A stretch of DNA of 64,000 nt from JACDAE01 sp963744875. Its GTDB lineage: Bacteria; Chloroflexota; Ktedonobacteria; Ktedonobacterales; Ktedonobacteraceae. The notes beneath the pieces were generated by a model. It was not told the origin of the DNA, did no database searches, and worked only from the letters and a program-made list of their open reading frames with translations. Shown piece by piece: positions 9,366 to 18,363 of this stretch (positions are counted from its first letter, which is position 1; each line of letters starts with the position of its first letter). A program made the position numbers and the translations under genes. The DNA lies in NCBI GenBank assembly GCA_963744875.1, contig CAVUVQ010000036.1:347932-411931 (forward strand), written 5' to 3'.

Positions 9366-11268
9366 ATGGCCCCAAATAAGAGACCCGGAGATCGATGGTT
9401 TAAGGAGGCACCTGGGCCATATGGCAGGAGCACGAAACGCCCCAAGATGATTCCTATGTGCACAAGGAGGGGGCCGTCATGGCATGGTCATTTCCAGTGG
9501 TGAAGGCATCCCAATAAAAGATAGTATTTGTAGTTAAGGTGGGGACGCCAGAGCAAAACGGTTGGACAATCCTTTCAGGGTGGGAGGTCGCATCAGTCGT
9601 GGGTTTGGGTGAATACATAGACGTTGTCCTGGAGAACTCTGCAGTCAAAATGTTCACATGTTCATGCACGAAATCGCAGAACCTTTTGACCCCGAGCACG
9701 TCAAGGAGACCTGCATCGACCCCGATGTAATTACACTGGAATCCATCTTCATAGATGCAAGCATTTTGGGTACAAAGGCTGCAAGCAGGTTTACGAAACT
9801 CAAAAATGCAGTCAATGCAATAAATAAAACCCAGCAGAGCAAAAGCAAGTCTCAGCAACCTGTGAGACGAAAGGCCACGACGGAAGAGGGCGCAGGGTCG
9901 TCCAGACCTCAAACGGTTAGGAAGCCAAGACCGGTTCCAACGGACTCAAGGAAAACCGCCCCAACTGCCACCCCTGCAGACAGCGAGGCGCCCACTCCAT
10001 CCCACAGCCGCCAGACAAACCCATCGAAGAGGCGGAGAGAGTCATGATTGGTGCTGACAGACGACCCCGTCTCTCCCGAGGTTCGCATGCAAAAGCCTGG
10101 AGATCCTGTGAAGCCTACAGAGATCCAGAAAATCGTGACCGCTTTCTGGAACAAGTGTGGTCATTATTTTTTCATGGGCCAAGACTTCAAGTTTGAAGTC
10201 GACATCTCTTAGTGCCACTTAGCCCCGCCGGAGAAGTGTGTCCGAGCCAAGGAAGAAGATTACGTAGACTGGTTATGTACTCAGATAATGTGCGAGTAGT
10301 ACAAAGATGACAGGCAGACACTTGTGCTCATGCCCCAGGGTCAAAAGAGGTTGCCAACACTAGATATGTGGCCTACACTCAAGAAAAGAGATTTTTGGTT
10401 GATTGACGGTCAGCATAGTGTGTGCGCGGCCAAGAAAATTCAAGGTATGGTCGAGTGGGACGACCCCAACAATCAAAAGGAGAAGTTGAAGACTTGGAAG
10501 GCTTTGGTCGTGTGGTCGGAGGACGACACAAAGCTCGTCGACATCTCCAGATTTTTCAACATGGGCAACAACACAAAGGCCTATCAAGCATTCTGGGCTC
10601 GGAATATTATGGCCTCACGCGTCATCTGGAACTTCTACGAAAGGCCAGAACGCGAGAGGGAAAACGCGAAGGACAAGAATCCAAAATGGAGGTGAGAGCT
10701 TATCGATCCAGACACGGGGATTTTCTACAGGAAAAACCCACGTTACAAACCGCTGAAGCCTCTCATGAAAGAGTTCTTCAGACAGCTTCAAGGTCTCACG
10801 GAGACAGAAATGGGGAAGGTGGCAGACCACATCCTGCACACCAGGCTAACTGCGAAGAGGACATGGGTGCACCCCAAAATTGTCTTCTCGACTCCGAAGA
10901 CTTTTGTACCTTCGTGCTACCAGTTGAAGGAATGGGCGCCCAAAAGAAAACATAAAACAACCATCGTCCAAGAGCTGCACAAGATAGTTCCTGATAAGCA
11001 AATTTTTGAGGATGGGGCGATTAATCACGCGCGTTGGAGAGCTTTCAAAAATGAGTTCAACTTTACCAGCGCATCCATGGCGGCATTGATCAAGGAGGCC
11101 GGAGAGGTATTTTTGAAGGCAAAGCAGGTGAAAGGGGGAAAGAACCTGGCGCTTCCGGATCGCACACTTAAAGTTTTCAGTAATTTCATAAATGAAAAGA
11201 AAATTGTTAATTTTGAGGGGGATGCACAATTCAACCCAGTGCATGTTAAGGATCCCGTGAAAATCTAG
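9366..11268 (+). pseudogene. Decayed plant-lineage gene with ParB/DGQHR-like motif
   Basis: An ATG at 9366 follows TTCTTTGCAG, a plausible intron end. The start reads MAPNKRPGDRWFKEAPGPYG, with a basic STKRPK nuclear-signal-like patch. After one frame change near 9,650 a single frame runs from 9658 to 11268, broken only by TGA at 10045, TAG at 10210, TAG near 10298 and TGA at 10693. Key text is 'KKRDFWLIDGQHSVCAAKKI', close to the DGQHR/ParB signature of the ParB/sulfiredoxin superfamily. 'LVDISRFFNMGNNTKAYQAF' follows, with an Asn-rich turn also seen in such proteins. A Lys/Arg-rich linker (residues matching 9,830-10,040) separates an N-terminal domain from this core. Every stop is explainable by C-to-T change of CGA or CAG, typical of methylated repeats. 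Function is unknown; a mobile-element protein is likely. Confidence 0.55.
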
Positions 11269-11344
11269 GGGTGGCCTGGCTTAGAGGCAAGGAAAGCGAT
11301 AAGGGTCAAGGCAGGAGACCGTTTTCCCTTTGCGCTCATGGACT

Positions 11345-11527
11345 TCGAGCGACCCAAACTATATACGTGTCATAGTTCTTTAAACAATTTTATATGCAAC
11401 ATAGTTTGGGTCGAGCTACCAAACTATATATGTGTCATAGTTCTTTGAACAATTTTATATGCAACATAGTTTGGGTCGAGCGACCCAAACTGTATGAGCA
11501 TCATAATTTGGGTCGCTCGACCCAAAC
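11345..11527. repeat. Second cluster of the same palindromes, 4 copies
   Basis: A half copy at 11345 (CGAGCGACCCAAAC), a one-base-deleted copy at 11404, an intact AG-centre copy at 11469-11490 and a CT-centre copy at 11506-11527 repeat the core of the 8.4-9.3 kb array. Linkers ATATATACGTGTCATAGTTC and similar are duplicated between the first copies. The cluster lies between the decayed gene and a further exon-like stretch, so it may be intronic. Confidence 0.9.
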
Positions 11528-11573
11528 TGTATGACTAGCATAGTTTTGAGTTTAATGTTTCATCAATGTATAG

Positions 11574-11815
11574 GAGATAGTTCACCTATATGCTCTTTCA
11601 AAGAATTGGAATGTGAATGCGCAGATGTTGGGTCTGAACGTCTACGTCTACATAGACGGGAACGATACAGCCTTCTACAAGACTCAGAGGGCGTTGGCGA
11701 AGAGAATGGACATATCGACTGGATCCCGGGGAGCTACGCCGAGGATAATCTAGAGAACCCCCAGGACAGGGCGAGGCGTTCGGACCCCGCAGACGGCGCA
11801 ATGGTGCTCGTGTAA
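11574..11815 (+). CDS. Exon-like fragment of unknown plant gene
   Basis: After an intron-end-like ATGTATAG the frame reads EIVHLYALSKNWNVNAQMLG and then LNVYVYIDGNDTAFYKTQRA. A frame change near 11,700 leads to 'HIDWIPGSYAEDNLENPQDR' and a stop at 11815. Base composition rises to coding-like GC compared with flanks. It may be a downstream exon of the DGQHS-motif gene, with palindromes in the intervening intron. No family was recognised. Confidence 0.35.
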
Positions 11816-11846
11816 GCTCTTCTGGTTGAGCCCCTTGCCCAACTAT

Positions 11847-13188
11847 CCCGGGGTGTCAACTCCCTTATTATAAGCAGGGTTGTGCGGCATAATAAGTCAA
11901 TTTAGACTTGTTATTCCATTTATAATAACTTATAATATGTTTCTTTTGACGAAATCAAATTTTATAATAAATATAATCTTATTATGCTTTATTATAACTT
12001 GTACAATAAATAATGGAGATTGATATTTCCACACCTTTCTTGGCTAGATTCACACCTTTTCGACGGTCCGGTTGCCGTGTCATTGAGGCGCTATAGCTGA
12101 GATTCTCCATGGTGCATCCGGACCGTTGATCCATCAAGGCCCATCCAAGGGCCTCAATGATCCTAGGTGGCGGGGGTGGTGCTTGCCTCCAAGGCGGGTG
12201 GGGCCGTGGGCCTCATGTCTTTTTTGGGGAGGCCGGATTTAGGGTGGTGTCGGGCCTAGTGGCTAGGCCTACTTCTTATATAACTAGTTGGTTACCCTTA
12301 CTCTACTTACTAAATAACTAGTTTTAGTAGGTTTTAGTTTTAGCAACTAGTTATTTAATAAGTAGAGTAAGGGTAACCAACTAGTTATATAAGAAGTAGG
12401 CCTAGCCACCGGGCCCGCCTAGCCACTAGGCCCGACACCACCCTAGTTTTAGTTGCTAAAACTAAAACTTACTAAAACTAGTTATTTAGTAAGTAGAGTA
12501 AGGGTAACCAACTAGTTATATAAGAAGTAGGCCTAGCCACTAGGCCCGACACCACCCTAAATCCGGCCTCCCCAAAAAAGACATGAGGCCCACGGCCCGC
12601 CTTGGAGGCAAGCACCACCCCCGCCACCTAGGATCATTGAGGCCCTTGGATGGGCCTTGATGGATCAACGGTCCGGATGCACCATGGAGAATCTCAGCTA
12701 TAGCGCCTCAATGACACGGCAACCGGACCGGCGAAAAGGTGTGAATCTAGCCAAGAAAGGTGTGGAAATATCAATCTCCTAAATAATCTAACAACTAAAC
12801 AAAGTGTAGATGTGTACTAAAAAAACAAAGGGATGTATAGATGTGTGTGAGGAACCTTATTATGCATTTATTATGTCCTTATTAAAAAAATTATTTTATT
12901 ATGTTTATAATAAATTTTATAATAAATTTTATAATATGTCTTAAAATTTAAGGACCTTCTTGTCCTTACAACCCTGCATAATAAAAAAATCTTATTTTAC
13001 ACTTATTATATGTCATATCTAATTATATATAAACAATTTTGAAACAAACAATACATATTCTGAAAGCTCTCAATGTCTACTTTCTAATGAACTATATATC
13101 ATCATAATCATAAGTGATAAAGTCATAGTATTTTGTAAAATAAGACATAATAAATCTTCTTATAATAATTGGGAGTTGACACCCCGGG
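11847..13188. mobile_element. hAT-like non-autonomous transposon, 1,342 bases
   Basis: The ends are 18-base perfect inverted repeats: the left reads CCCGGGGTGTCAACTCCC and the right is its complement. A TTATTATAAG extension follows, offset by three bases. The element is flanked by the 8-base direct repeat CCAACTAT at 11839-11846 and 13189-13196. An 8-base duplication and a GGGGTGTCAA-type end fit the hAT superfamily. The interior is AT-rich with no transposase, and contains a second, nested element. It interrupts coding-like sequence on both sides. Confidence 0.85.
12015..12779. mobile_element. Nested foldback element, 765 bases, long inverted arms
   Basis: It starts GGAGATTGATATTTCCACAC and ends with the complement. 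It is flanked by the 8-base direct repeat TAAATAAT at 12007-12014 and 12780-12787. The left arm (12015 to about 12343) pairs almost completely with the right arm (about 12454 to 12779), so nearly the whole element folds on itself. About 110 bases in the middle (12344-12453) are an extra copy of the inner right arm, including GTAGGCCTAGCCACTAGGCC-like text. It has no coding capacity. The 8-base duplication suggests hAT-type mobilisation; a Mutator-like origin is less likely. Confidence 0.9.
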
Positions 13189-13196
13189 CCAACTAT

Positions 13197-13725
13197 ATCC
13201 CGGTTCACGTCTAGGGGTGCAGTTGAGGAAGAGGAGGAGGAGGAGGAAGAAAGGGAAGTCGGGGAGGAGGGTGCGACGGGCTTCACGCAAGAGTTGGAAG
13301 CTCATCAGCGGAAGAAGGCTATGAGGTTTGCGACGCCGCAGAGCAAGCTGGTGCCCGCCATGACGCTGGACGACGCCCGCGAAATGCTTTCCAGAGATCC
13401 GACGGAGACATTCAGAGCCAAGAGGAAGCTGAAGGGCAAGAAGTTGTATGGCGACTACGCTGGAGAGGAGACCATCGCCATATCCTCCGAGGACGAGGAC
13501 GACTATGAACTCTGCAAGGCTCTAGTTAGAGCGCCTGACTCCCCAAGTGTCGTGGCCAGGAACATTCGGCCGAAGCCCGAGACCCTCACGGTGGATGAGA
13601 GGAATGCAAGGGCGGCAAGAGAGGAGGAGCATCGACTTCGGATGGAGAGGGACGAGACTTGTATGCGAGCGGTGAGCGGAGAGCAGCGATTTGGAGAGCG
13701 GAGAGCAGAAATTGTGTTAAAATAG
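13197..13725 (+). CDS. Acidic/charged exon-like ORF, unknown plant protein
   Basis: An open frame from just after the hAT-like element reads 'SRGAVEEEEEEEEEREVGEE' and then 'LEAHQRKKAMRFATPQSKLV', 'LYGDYAGEETIAISSEDEDD' and 'EEEHRLRMERDETCMRAVSG', ending at 13725. It is a charged protein with an acidic run and coiled-coil potential in the last 40 residues. An internal ATG at 13294 could also start it. The element inserted immediately upstream probably separates it from its 5' exons near 11.6-11.8 kb. No domain was recognised. Confidence 0.4.
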
Positions 13726-14244
13726 TAAAGAATATATATTAAATTTAGAATTTCCTTTAAATAGTAAAAGAATATACTCAAAATATTGTAGATTCTCTCA
13801 AAAATAGAAAATTTAATGGACCTATTTCTGTGGATTGAAGTGCCAAAATGTAATTGCTCCACGGAAATAGGAACCATGAAGTGCCAAAGTGATCGTAAAA
13901 TTGTGATATAATAAATAAATAGATGATGAAAACCAATAATGATCCCAATATGTATAGCGACACATAATACGGTTGAGTCTCTATAATATTTAACAAATAT
14001 TATAATTATATATATATGAGCAAGTACACAGTGAGCGAGATATTGCGGCAAGTGTGTACCGCCATAAGCGTTAATTTTGGGCATTTGATAGCGTGGCTAG
14101 TTGGCCGGAGGCTGGCACGTATCTCGACGGCCTTCCAATCCAAGAAGACGGACTTGCTCATACAGTGACAAACAAAACCGAGTACAAAATTTGAACACCC
14201 ACAATCAGGGTTGTCTATTGTGTCGTGACGGAGGGTAATTCCGA

Positions 14245-14288
14245 CATAATGTCGTGCCGTCACGACACGTATCCGTCACGACATTATG
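14245..14288. repeat. Short inverted repeat, MITE-like remnant
   Basis: CATAATGTCGTG at 14245-14256 pairs perfectly with CACGACATTATG at 14277-14288, with further GTCACGAC/GTCGTGAC words between and just upstream (14223). The local cluster of complementary GTCGTGACGG words suggests a miniature element, but its ends were not defined. Confidence 0.6.
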
Positions 14289-14439
14289 CCGGATGCTGTC
14301 TTTATCCTGCCGGACTTGAATTTTACCGGATTTTTTGTGTAATTACTTTACCTTATTTCGGACACGTAGGATTTACAGTGTCCACGTGTGACGCCATGTC
14401 AGCAAAGTAGAGGTAAAGTGGGGAGAAAATTACAAGCCT

Positions 14440-14533
14440 CCGTCCGCTCACCCGTCCGCTCCCCCGTCCGCTTCCCCGTCCGCTCCCATCCCCTCCGTCC
14501 GCTCCCGTTCCCGTTCCCAGCCCGTCCGCTCCA
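14440..14533. repeat. CCGTCCGCTCCC tandem repeat
   Basis: About seven imperfect copies of a 12-base unit, CCGTCCGCTCCC with variants, form a pyrimidine-rich strand. It directly precedes the CACTA element. Confidence 0.85.
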
Positions 14534-14542
14534 CGTTCCCAG

Positions 14543-15073
14543 CACTACAAAAAATTGGGCACACCAATGACTGCAAAAAATGACTCACACTGAGTCATTC
14601 AAGAAAAAAATGACTGCACAGTGACTTGGGTCCCTGTAGTCATTGTGGACAAGTTTTAGATAATGACTTCATTTGTATTATCACCATCCATTTCAAAGCT
14701 GGATGATTTGAAAAATGTCAGGGGTCTGTTGGGCAGCAAAATCTGCAGGGCAGGAAATTTTGGGGAAGATTTCGGGCAGGGTCCATTATTCCGCTCTACC
14801 CGGATGACGTGGCATGCCAACTCGACCTATTGCGCTGTCACTTTTCAGTGAAAATTCAGTGCGGGTTAGGGTGACGTGGAGTGCCCAGTCACCTTCATGG
14901 TCAGTCACTGAGAAGTCATTTGCTAGTTTCGCATTTAGTAGGTTTTGGGATACGTGTCATTTGCTGCAAATGATTTTGAAGTCGGCATATAGTCATTTAT
15001 ATGGCGCTAATTATCACTTCGTCAAGTGGATAAGGTGAAGATTTAGTCACAAGTGAGTCACGTTTGTGTAGTG
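14543..15073. mobile_element. Non-autonomous CACTA (En/Spm) element, 531 bases
   Basis: The left end is CACTACAAAAAATTGGGC and the right end reads TTTGTGTAGTG, giving CACTACA-type termini. The flanking bases are CAG at 14540-14542 and CAG at 15074-15076, the 3-base duplication expected for this superfamily. Subterminal TGACT/AGTCA words are abundant in both ends (for example AATGACTGC and AAGTCATTTGC), as is usual for transposase-binding sites of CACTA elements. It has no coding capacity, so it must be mobilised in trans. Confidence 0.9.
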
Positions 15074-15076
15074 CAG

Positions 15077-15534
15077 GAGAAAGGTCCCTTTGGTGGTAGA
15101 GTCACATCGATGTCATAAACAACTGCTGCTTATAGTCCATACGGTGACAAGCAACAACCTGGCCATCACTGGCACGACCATAATGCGGTCTGTAAGTATG
15201 CATTCTTCTCGACATAAGAAACTGCATTAAGGGGAACAACGTATGTTGCATGGGTTATTTACGAATATCCCTACATCAACGTACTCCTGCACCAATCCCG
15301 AAACAATTCAAGGAAATACAACAATCTTATAGTCCATTCATGCCTGACATTGCAACTTCGAACGAGGTACGAGCGTTGGAGTCAGTAGTTTAGAGTAGTT
15401 GTGCATGAAATTTAACATGAATGTTGAACTCAATTTCAGCGCTTCAAAAAACAAAACATTGTTTCTCATAGAAGAGCCACTGTAAGGTATGCTCAACACT
15501 AACCCTATGCAACAAATCACTCCCATGTTACCAC
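15077..15534. other. Plant-like non-coding stretch up to right junction
   Basis: About 460 bases of moderate-AT sequence with no gene recognised. It ends abruptly at CCCATGTTACCACTCAATC, after which GC content jumps and a bacterial reading frame is open on the minus strand. Confidence 0.6.
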
Positions 15535-15537
15535 TCA

Positions 15538-16288
15538 ATCCGCCGGCACATCGCGTGGGTACCAGACCGTTCCAAAGTCGGCCGTGGCGGCGAACTCGCC
15601 GTGGCCGTCGAGGTCCTCGACGCCCGCCATGGCCAAGGTGAATTCGGCGTGGCGCGCCCGGCGTTGGGTGGCTTCGCGGCGCCGCGCCCAGTCGTCGATG
15701 GACGCGTCATAGGGACGGTGAGGTCGGCGTCGTAGCCGGCGTAGATCAACCCGGCCTCGCCACTCTGGACGTCGGTGTATCCGCGGCGACTGCCGGCCCG
15801 CGCGGCGCCCTCCAGGACCGTGACCTCGACCCGCGGGTAGAGGCCGTCGTCGCTGGCGCCGCAACATCGATCCGATAGACGCCGGCTCTCTCAAGACCAC
15901 CCGCCCCGCCGGCGTGGAAATCAGGACACCGCCCCGCGGGAGATCCTATAGGCGAACGTCCATCGATCCTTGCGGGAGGGACAGGCGCATGGCGCCGTAA
16001 TCGAGATTGAGCACGTCCATCTCGTGTTCGTCGTCGAGCCTGACGGTCACCGCCCCGATCTCCAATACCGCCCGGCCTCGCTCGTCCGTCCAGAAGGCCT
16101 CGCCCGGCGCGACCGGGAAATTCCGCGCGCCGGGGTCCAGAAGGTCTCGCCCGGCGGAACGAACGAAACCTCGCCTTCAAGAAAGCTCACCCGGCCGATG
16201 CGTGCGGACGGACGGCAAGAGCGCCCCCCGCCAGCGCGCTGGCGACGCAGGTCGAGAGGAGCCCGAGCATCAGCTTGCGGATCGCCAT
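15538..16288 (-). pseudogene. DUF6600/FecR-like secreted protein, truncated at the junction
   Basis: The ATG at 16288 starts MAIRKLMLGLLSTCVASALA, a Sec signal peptide. Frames then give 'GRVSFLEGEVSFVPPGE', 'NFPVAPGEAFWTDERGRAVL', 'VRLDDEHEMDVLNLDYGAM' and 'DLPRGGVLISTPAGRVVL', the beta-rich FecR-like repeat of alphaproteobacterial DUF6600 proteins. It goes on through 'YDASIDDWARRREATQRR' to 'GTVWYPRDVPAD'. Family members continue from here with a Trp-Tyr-rich C-terminus, but the text stops matching exactly where plant-like DNA begins. Several one-base shifts interrupt it. Role in the cell is unknown, probably envelope-associated. The truncation is the best marker of the chimeric joint. Confidence 0.7.
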
Positions 16289-16589
16289 TGGAAGTCCTGT
16301 GGGTTTGCACTCGTCACGCGGCAAAATTGCAGCGCCGCATGAACCGCGCCTGAGGCGCGGTTCGTCGCGAGACAGAAACACGTGCCCAAGGCTAAGGTTG
16401 CGATCGGGACCGCGGGCTCAGAGGGTTTCCGCCTGAAAGGACTTTTCCGCGGTTGCCGAAAAGTCGGATGACCTCTTGGGGCCGCCGGCGGCGTCGGACA
16501 CGCGCGCCCGGGAAATGCCACAGCGCGGGGTTAATCCCAAGGGAAGCAACCGGGCGAAAACTGGCGAACTGAAAACGCTGGAACCTAGT

Positions 16590-17898
16590 GAAGAAGTCAG
16601 CGGCGCCGGCGGGGCCGCCCCTGGGCCGGCGGTCGTCGTCGCACTGGCTGGTCGAGGGCGGCGACGACTGCCTGCTGCTCGATCCGGAGACCGGCCTCAT
16701 CCGCTACGGCTGCGGCACAGCAGCCAAAGACACCCTGCTTGGGTTTGGCTCATCGACCGCTTCTACTATTTCCGGTCCGGCCGCCGCGAAGGCCGAGCAG
16801 TGCCTTGACCGTCTCTGCCAGGAAGATTCGAAACTGCGGCCTGGGACGCCGGCGCGCCGGACCTGAAGCGGCGTCTCGTCGAAGCCTTCGGCCTGACGGG
16901 CTGGTGCGACGACCAACTGGTTCTCAGCCCCTCGGGTACGGACCCCCTGGGGGTCGCCGCCGCCCTCGCCCGGGCCGAGGCCGGCGGCGAGGGTCTGACC
17001 GTGATCCTGCCTGGAACCGGCCGAACCGGACGTGGCGTGCCGGGACCCCTCTGCCCCGGCGGCGTTCCGGTCACCGCGGCGGTTCGCCAAGCCGATGGTC
17101 GGCCGCGGCCATCCGAGGACGTCGACGAGGACATCGAGCAGGCCTGCGCTGAGGCGATCGGCTGCGGCCGTCGAGTGCTGCTCTGACCGTTAGACTTCTC
17201 CAAGACCGGGCAATCGCGCCCTCGCCCCTAGCCGCACGCAGGCTCAAGGCTCGCCACGGTGCGCGCTTGTCGGTGTTGTCGATGCCTGCCAGTTCCGGCT
17301 CGGCCCGCGAGCCTGAGGGCCTATCTGGAGGCTGGTTTCGACGTGGCTGTCACCGCCCGAAGTTCTAGGGGGCCGACGTTTTCAGGCGCCCTCTGCCCGC
17401 CTGCCAGCATGGCGCCCCGGCCGGGCCGGGAGGCCAAGAGCCTGCGCGTCCTCCTGCGGTGGGAGGCCGCGCTCGCCGAATTCGAGACCTTCCGGCGGGT
17501 CCCAGCCGCCGATATTGAACGCGTCATCGACTGTTTCGGGAACGCCGTGGAAGCGGCCCTGGACGCTTCGCCGGCCTTCGAACGCCTCGATTTGCCGCCG
17601 CTTTGCCGCCTCGCTGGGCACTCGTGGGACGCCCGGCCGACGGTCATATTTCCTGCCGCGCGCGGGGTCTCGGCTCTTGGACAGTGACGAGACCCAGACC
17701 CTCTTCACGCACCTCCGCGGCGTGCAACTGGGCCAGCCTGTGCGCCTCGGCTATCGGGAAGGGCGGCAGGTTAGCGCGCTGCGCGTGGCCCTAAGCGCCC
17801 GCCAGATCGTCGCAGCCGCGTCGCGCCCCGTCCATCTCGATGTCCTCCTCGACGGCATGCGCGAGGCGCTGGCCAAGACCGCGGCGCAGATTGCGTAA
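16590..17898 (+). pseudogene. PLP-dependent aminotransferase-like enzyme, frameshifted
   Basis: Pieces in alternating frames read 'LVEGGDDCLLLDPETGL', 'RYGCGTAAKDTLLGFGSSTA', 'FGLTGWCDDQLVLSPSGTD', 'GEGLTVILPG', 'VDACQFRLGP', then 'AYLEAGFDVAVT' with a G-S-K-F-like lysine site and 'GPTFSGAL'. The tail runs 'LLDGMREALAKTAAQIA' to a TAA at 17898. The order of small domain, Asp of 'VDA-Q' and 'TGSK' lysine is that of class V aminotransferase/cysteine-desulfurase-fold enzymes. Length near 430 residues fits. The start is uncertain because of frame breaks. Substrate is unknown, and I cannot name the family more closely. Confidence 0.5.
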
Positions 17899-17977
17899 AA
17901 CCCGCCAGCGGGTGCTGTCAGTCCAACGGCAACTTGTCTCCGGTCAGGCGCAATTCCCCCAACCCACGCCTGGCTCT

Positions 17978-18246
17978 AGCCCATGACCTCCCGCCACTCA
18001 GCCAGGGCGGCTGAGCGTCGTTCGCGGTAGAGGTCTCGGCTGATGAGGTGGCGTTCCTGATTGAAGTGGTTGTGGACCGTTCCACCAGAGCCGCACCGTC
18101 TCGTGGCAGATGTCGATGCCGCGCTCGAACAGCAGGTCCTCCACGTTCCGCAGCGACAGCGGGTACTTCACGTACATCATCACCACGAGGCGGATCACCT
18201 CGGGCGAGGAGTCAAAGTACCGGAAGGGGTCGGTCGATCGGGCCAT
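17978..18246 (-). mobile_element. Internally deleted IS6-family transposase
   Basis: The ATG at 18246 gives 'MARSTDPFRYFDSSPEVIRL', then 'MMYVKYPLSLRNVEDLLFER' and 'GIDICHETVRLWWN', the N-terminal helix-turn-helix region of IS6/IS26-type DDE transposases. It then jumps to 'HFNQERHLISRDLYRERRSA' and 'ALAEWREVMG', the normal C-terminus. The central catalytic domain with the DDE residues is missing, a deletion of roughly 130 codons, so the remnant cannot transpose by itself. Terminal repeats were not found. It lies between the PLP enzyme and the amine oxidase. Confidence 0.8.
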
Positions 18247-18363
18247 TCCCCGGGCTACGGCGCGTCGGTTAGCGAGCGCTGAAGTTTGGGCTGACAAAGC
18301 TGGAGAACGGGCTCGGGATCGCGGCGGCAGGAGCCGCCTCCAGGATTGCCGAAAGCCCTTCGG

